Source: Haliclona indistincta
Taxonomy: Eukaryota > Porifera > Demospongiae > Haplosclerida > Chalinidae
Assembly: GCA_964017065.1 (NCBI GenBank)
Contig: OZ024784.1
Location: 10,025,152 to 10,089,151, forward strand
Length of the DNA: 64,000 nucleotides
Reading direction: 5' to 3'
Shown here: positions 60,601 through 64,000 of the stretch, piece by piece
Numbering within the stretch: position 1 is the first letter of the stretch
Layout: each line of letters begins with the position of its first letter
Notes under the pieces: generated by a model
Told to the model about the DNA's origin: nothing
Databases searched by the model: none
The model's input: only the letters and a program-made list of their open reading frames with translations
Made by a program: the position numbers and the translations under genes

Positions 60601-63100
60601 TTAGGGTAGCATATGTACATAACAGGTTTATACTATAGTCACATCTCTAGCTCAACCTGCAGAACACACATTGCAGTTGCAAACAGGGTGTGATGCATAG
60701 AAACTCAGCCAGTAACTGGCTCACAACTCTAGGCAGCAGTGAAGTGCACATAGTTTATCATAGGCTGTCTTTAGACTAATTTCCTACATGGTGCAATTTG
60801 ACAAACCTGTCTAGAGCAGTCAGGTTTCCTCCTTCATCGTCCCACTTAGCAGCAGCATATAGCTCATCCTTTCTATCTGTAGACTGCAGGTATAGTACCA
60901 CACGTGTACCTGATACAATATCTGCACACTGCTTCTGTAATATTATAACCAGAAAGACCTGTACAAGTCTATCATAATTATAGCTTACCACAACTCCATC
61001 TAGAAATGCTTGGATATCATAACTTGGGTCAATCCCAAACCTGTATAACACCATAATTATTAGTTTAATGTATTACTACATTACTAGTCATTGTGTAGTT
61101 AACAGTACCTTGGTCGTGAATTGGGCAGTTGATGCTTAAAATTAATGAGACTAGCTCTAAACAAGATAATTTTGGTTTGCATGGCGATCTATATTCAATA
61201 GATATTATTTTGACTGTTATCGAGTGAGCCTCCAAATTGCCATTCTATGGCAATTTCTCAGTACCACTGAAAACATATGACTGGCTGCTTCTATGACTAG
61301 GCTAGTAGTCTATGGCTCACATCATAATCTTGATGACTGCTTCATTAAGCACTCTCTGGTTACTGCACCTCTCAGACTTGCAGTGCCGCTGCTGCAAAGC
61401 AACAGCAGCCCAGCTGAGGTAGCTCTCTGCAATCTCTGCCTCTTCCTCATGGAAGCTTATTTCACCAGCTAGCCTAATCATTTCTAACACAGCTACAAGC
61501 TCTCCAGTGATTGACAGGATGGGAAGACACAGAACTGAGCAAGCAGCAAGGCTTGACTTGTCTATAAAAGATAGTGAAGTGATACATGTACAAGCAACTG
61601 TTAGTTATTATTCTCACCAAAAAATCCTAGTCCATTTGGAAATCGCTTATCATTTCTCTATAATGGAGATATAAACTAAGACAGTATTCTAGCATAATTA
61701 TTGTCTTCACCTCATGCAAGAGAGAGGTTATGATAGTCTCCCTCTTCCAGCCTACATAGCCAGCAATGCTGTCACCTTCACACACATCGAGAGTGGGGTG
61801 TTGAACAATTTTCAGTTCAGTATTGTACACCAATACTAAAAGCTGCAATAATACAACGATGGTTATCAGTGAAGTATAGATGTAAGAGTTCAACATCAAG
61901 TCTGAACACTTGCAATGGCTTCTAGAAAATCTTTCCATAACTAGACACCCGTGCAGACATACTGCAAATGTGTATGACGCATAGTATTGCCTGGATAAAA
62001 TACTGTACGGTAGACTGACACAATACAGAAGAACACTTGTGTATGCACACGTTGAGTCTTAATTCATATTTAAACAAACAATGCAACTAGTATTGTTCGC
62101 CTAAGCCAACAAGAGCCTTGTCTTAATCTGAAATTTCTTGCTAAAACACATATTCTTAACTACTGTTGTCTACGATATACCTTTTTCTCTGAGCAGTATT
62201 CATAAAGGTGAAATGTTGTTGCTAAAACTGCTACAAAGTTAATAATATCAGATAGACATAAAATTAATTATTAATAACAGGAAGAAATACCTTTCTGTAT
62301 AGCAGTGCAGAGTTTATGAAGTACTAAGATGAAGCTTTCTTCAGTTAGACTATGAGCAAGATCTTGCATCAAGTGATGCTTGTCAGTGTGAACACAGAAC
62401 TATACTCAACATGGCAAGCAAAATTAATAAGAAATAATTAACATGCTTAATTACTTTCCATTTAGACAATGATGATGGAATCACTGTGTCTACTGTACAG
62501 AGAAAATAAACCATCTTGCAAACAACTAACTGACACTTTCTTGATCTTTTCTTAATAACTTTGGCTTTTCGAATGGTCCATCTCTCCAGAGTATCCTGGC
62601 TAACCTCTTTTATCACATATTCTTCCAGTAACTCTTTGTTATAGCGAAGAAACTCAAATACAGATTCTTTGTTTAGTTCATCATCAATATGAACAGTAGG
62701 CCAAACAGGTTCTAGAAAAACAATCATAATTATCACCAGGGGTAAAAATTAATTTTCAGTTATCCTACCGTGTTATACCAGAGGAAATTAATTAATCAGT
62801 TTGACTTAAAAACACATACTTTTAGTAGCAGTACCACGGTAGCGTAGTACCTGCACTATACTAGGTGTCATATGTGGCAGATACTACACAAACAAAGTAC
62901 TTGCAGCTACAGTATTTTTATAATAATATTATTGTTATTTTTAAACTTATACTAAGGATCACTTACATGGGATTATTCACTGACAATAAAGTATTGCTAC
63001 TGAACTAACCACTTCGTGATCCTGTCACTAAGACTTCTTCTAATTCTTTATCATTTCCTATCAGAGGTAGCGGTGTGGAACGACGTCGGCATAATAGCAT
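57623..63100 (-). CDS. PDE10A: cAMP/cGMP phosphodiesterase 10 with two GAF domains
   Basis: Twenty-three exons, in coding order: 63010-63100, 62820-62855, 62455-62711, 62291-62399, 62181-62230, 61908-61940, 61711-61842, 61618-61657, 61321-61561, 61109-61156, 60989-61040, 60807-60934, 60403-60564, 60229-60346, 60140-60178, 59984-60090, 59694-59937, 59349-59555, 58801-58922, 58195-58306, 57901-57981, 57759-57847, 57623-57704. They sum to 2580 nt, or 859 residues. An N-terminal helical part (ELLEEYVIKEVSQDTLERW) is followed by GAF-A (SVLCLPILSITGELVAVLEM) and GAF-B (LLCMPFMVNGSTIGVMSV). The catalytic domain has YHNWGHGF, CLCHDMDHRG, HPLAMLYSTSVLEQHHF, AILATDLSLF, MMTACD and the invariant Gln in QKEF. 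Metal-binding His/Asp are intact. PDE10 closely matches at the GAF and HPLAMLYSTS blocks; PDE11 and PDE5 are less similar. Exon 2 (36 nt) and the 3' end of exon 3 are the least certain. Confidence 0.92.
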
Positions 63101-63251
63101 TCTGGGAGACGACATCCTCTCTGCGTCTGTCGATGTCACCACGCTGATAGCGGAAGCGAGCGCTGTGCAAGTTGATTGGTCGGTTGATACGAACGCCCAC
63201 GAGGCCGGGGCTTAGAAGTGTTAACTCGCAGGGTGATAACGAGTTTCCACC
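63101..63251. promoter_or_regulatory. Divergent promoter PDE10 / orphan gene
   Basis: 151 bp separate the two start codons. The stretch is CpG-rich for this window (GTCGATGTCACCACGCTGATAGCGGAAGCGAGCGC region), fitting a TATA-less bidirectional promoter. Confidence 0.55.
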
Positions 63252-63776
63252 ATGGAGAAAGGTGGCGCTGTAAGGAAACCTCCACCCGAATATTCTGCGT
63301 TGCAAAACCCTACGTGCAACAAACCAGATCGACCAAAAGTGACATTATTTCGCTGGGATTCCAATGAAGAATTTTTTGACGAGCAAGACCCTCCAAGTAT
63401 CCCTTCTACTCCAGAAATAATTCCTAGAAAAATGTCTCTTTCTGCACCTGTCGCTCTGGGAAAAATTGATCGCCTAGTCAGATCCAAATCGACTACAATT
63501 GCTACTGATTACTGGAAATCATATTACAGTAAGAACGAGAAATGGGACTGCAATCATGCCCCAGTGAAGAGTCGTGCTGTTGTCACTCCATCTTGGTTTT
63601 GGAGTGAAGATCAACTAAAGCAACCTGATTTCAAGTGTTGGAAAAGAGACTATAGATCATTCATGCACAGTGTTTATTTGCCTCCTTGCCAGACTACAAA
63701 AAAGGAGAAAGAAGAAATGCAATGGAGAATAAAGTGTAGAGCCTGGATAAACACTCATCAACGGTGGATGAAATAA
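63252..63776 (+). CDS. Unrecognised 174-residue protein, single exon
   Basis: A single open frame from ATG (context CCACCATGG, a near-ideal Kozak) to TAA. It is hydrophilic and rich in Lys, Trp, Pro and Ser. The N-terminal half looks disordered (RKPPPEYSALQNP, PPSIPSTPEIIPRK). The second half has several tryptophans (DYWKSYYSKNEKWDCNH, TPSWFWSEDQLKQ, RIKCRAWINTHQRWMK) and looks folded or helical. There is no signal peptide or membrane segment. I do not recognise the family. It shares a promoter with PDE10. Its stop codon lies inside an AATAAA, so its 3' UTR must be very short if that signal is used. Confidence 0.75.
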   Translation: MEKGGAVRKPPPEYSALQNPTCNKPDRPKVTLFRWDSNEEFFDEQDPPSIPSTPEIIPRKMSLSAPVALGKIDRLVRSKSTTIATDYWKSYYSKNEKWDCNHAPVKSRAVVTPSWFWSEDQLKQPDFKCWKRDYRSFMHSVYLPPCQTTKKEKEEMQWRIKCRAWINTHQRWMK

Positions 63777-63784
63777 ACTTTATT
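63772..63784. terminator. Back-to-back poly(A) signals on opposite strands
   Basis: AATAAA at 63772-63777 on the plus strand (overlapping the orphan gene's stop) and TTTATT at 63779-63784, which is AATAAA for the minus-strand ACOT13-like gene, about 100 bp past its stop. The two signals are one base apart. Confidence 0.6.
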
Positions 63785-63884
63785 ATAGAAGTGGACATAT
63801 TCATAGAGGTGTGTTGAAACTGCAGTATCCATTATACTAACAAAGATAATAAATTATGACTTATAGCATAGAGTGAAAATTAAT

Positions 63885-64000
63885 TTATAACGCTATATAT
63901 TTTGTTTGTTTCCCTTGAGCAATCATTTTCCCACTGGTTTTGTTGACTATGTCAGCAGTAGCAAATGCCATATTTCTACCAGCCTTGACACACACTGCTG
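63885..64000 (-). CDS. ACOT13: Acyl-CoA thioesterase 13-like, last exon (partial)
   Basis: The minus-strand frame entering from the right edge reads VKAGRNMAFATADIVNKTSG then KMIAQGKQTKYIAL and a stop at 63885. It matches the C-terminal strands of the ACOT13/THEM2 hotdog fold (pattern GK-x-(L/M)-AF-x-x-x-D-(L/I)-x-NK-x-(T/S)-GK-x-IAQG). ACOT13 hydrolyses medium and long acyl-CoAs and is found at mitochondria and in the cytosol. The rest of the gene lies beyond the window. A CAG acceptor may lie at the very edge. Confidence 0.82.
   Translation of the reverse strand, partial: AVCVKAGRNMAFATADIVNKTSGKMIAQGKQTKYIAL

Overview
This window is a compact animal genome segment. It holds about fifteen intron-rich protein genes on both strands, with GT-AG introns often of only 45-120 bp, short intergenic gaps and several head-to-head promoters. 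The gene set is metazoan: a Myc bHLH-zip factor, FERM/FA band 4.1 proteins, PDE10, CYRI, B9D2 and a HUNK-like kinase. Protein divergence and a low-GC background dotted with small inverted-repeat elements suggest an early-branching animal. My best guess is a demosponge such as Amphimedon. That guess rests on general impression, not on a database match.

Layout. 1-1.8 kb: the 3' end of an unrecognised plus-strand gene, a minus-strand coiled-coil gene and ribosomal protein RPS20. 2.0-3.3 kb: ciliary transition-zone gene B9D2 (minus), with a 65-bp tandem array in one intron. 3.7-8.3 kb: HUNK-like kinase (plus). 8.8-22.2 kb: POLR3F (plus), which is stretched by two large introns full of small transposon-like elements, including a nearly perfect 327-bp hairpin. 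23.1-24.3 kb: MYC (minus). 26.3-35.6 kb: two head-to-head FERM/FA paralogs. 36.1-41.4 kb: CYRI (minus). 41.8-47.3 kb: CLYBL (plus). 47.4-50.0 kb: an unusual AAA ATPase of VPS4 type with two MIT-like regions (minus). 50.4-56.0 kb: EB1/MAPRE (minus), whose introns hold a stack of inverted-repeat elements. 56.2-57.4 kb: a WH1+CRIB protein (plus). 57.6-63.1 kb: PDE10 (minus). 63.3-63.8 kb: an orphan 174-aa protein (plus). 63.9-64.0 kb: the last exon of an ACOT13-like thioesterase (minus).

The exon models were assembled by hand from splice signals, reading phase and family resemblance. For the complete multi-exon models the summed exon lengths are divisible by three, which is an internal check on the joins. 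Several products concern actin, membrane or microtubule control (CYRI on Rac1-WAVE, a CRIB protein, FERM proteins, EB1, a VPS4-like ATPase). Nothing here shows joint regulation, and animal gene neighbours usually do not share function. The most notable points are the MYC-CYRI linkage, which is also seen in vertebrate MYC/CYRIB and MYCN/CYRIA; the odd AAA ATPase that lacks its arginine fingers; a HIRAN-like peptide carried inside an inverted-repeat element; and the long perfect hairpin.
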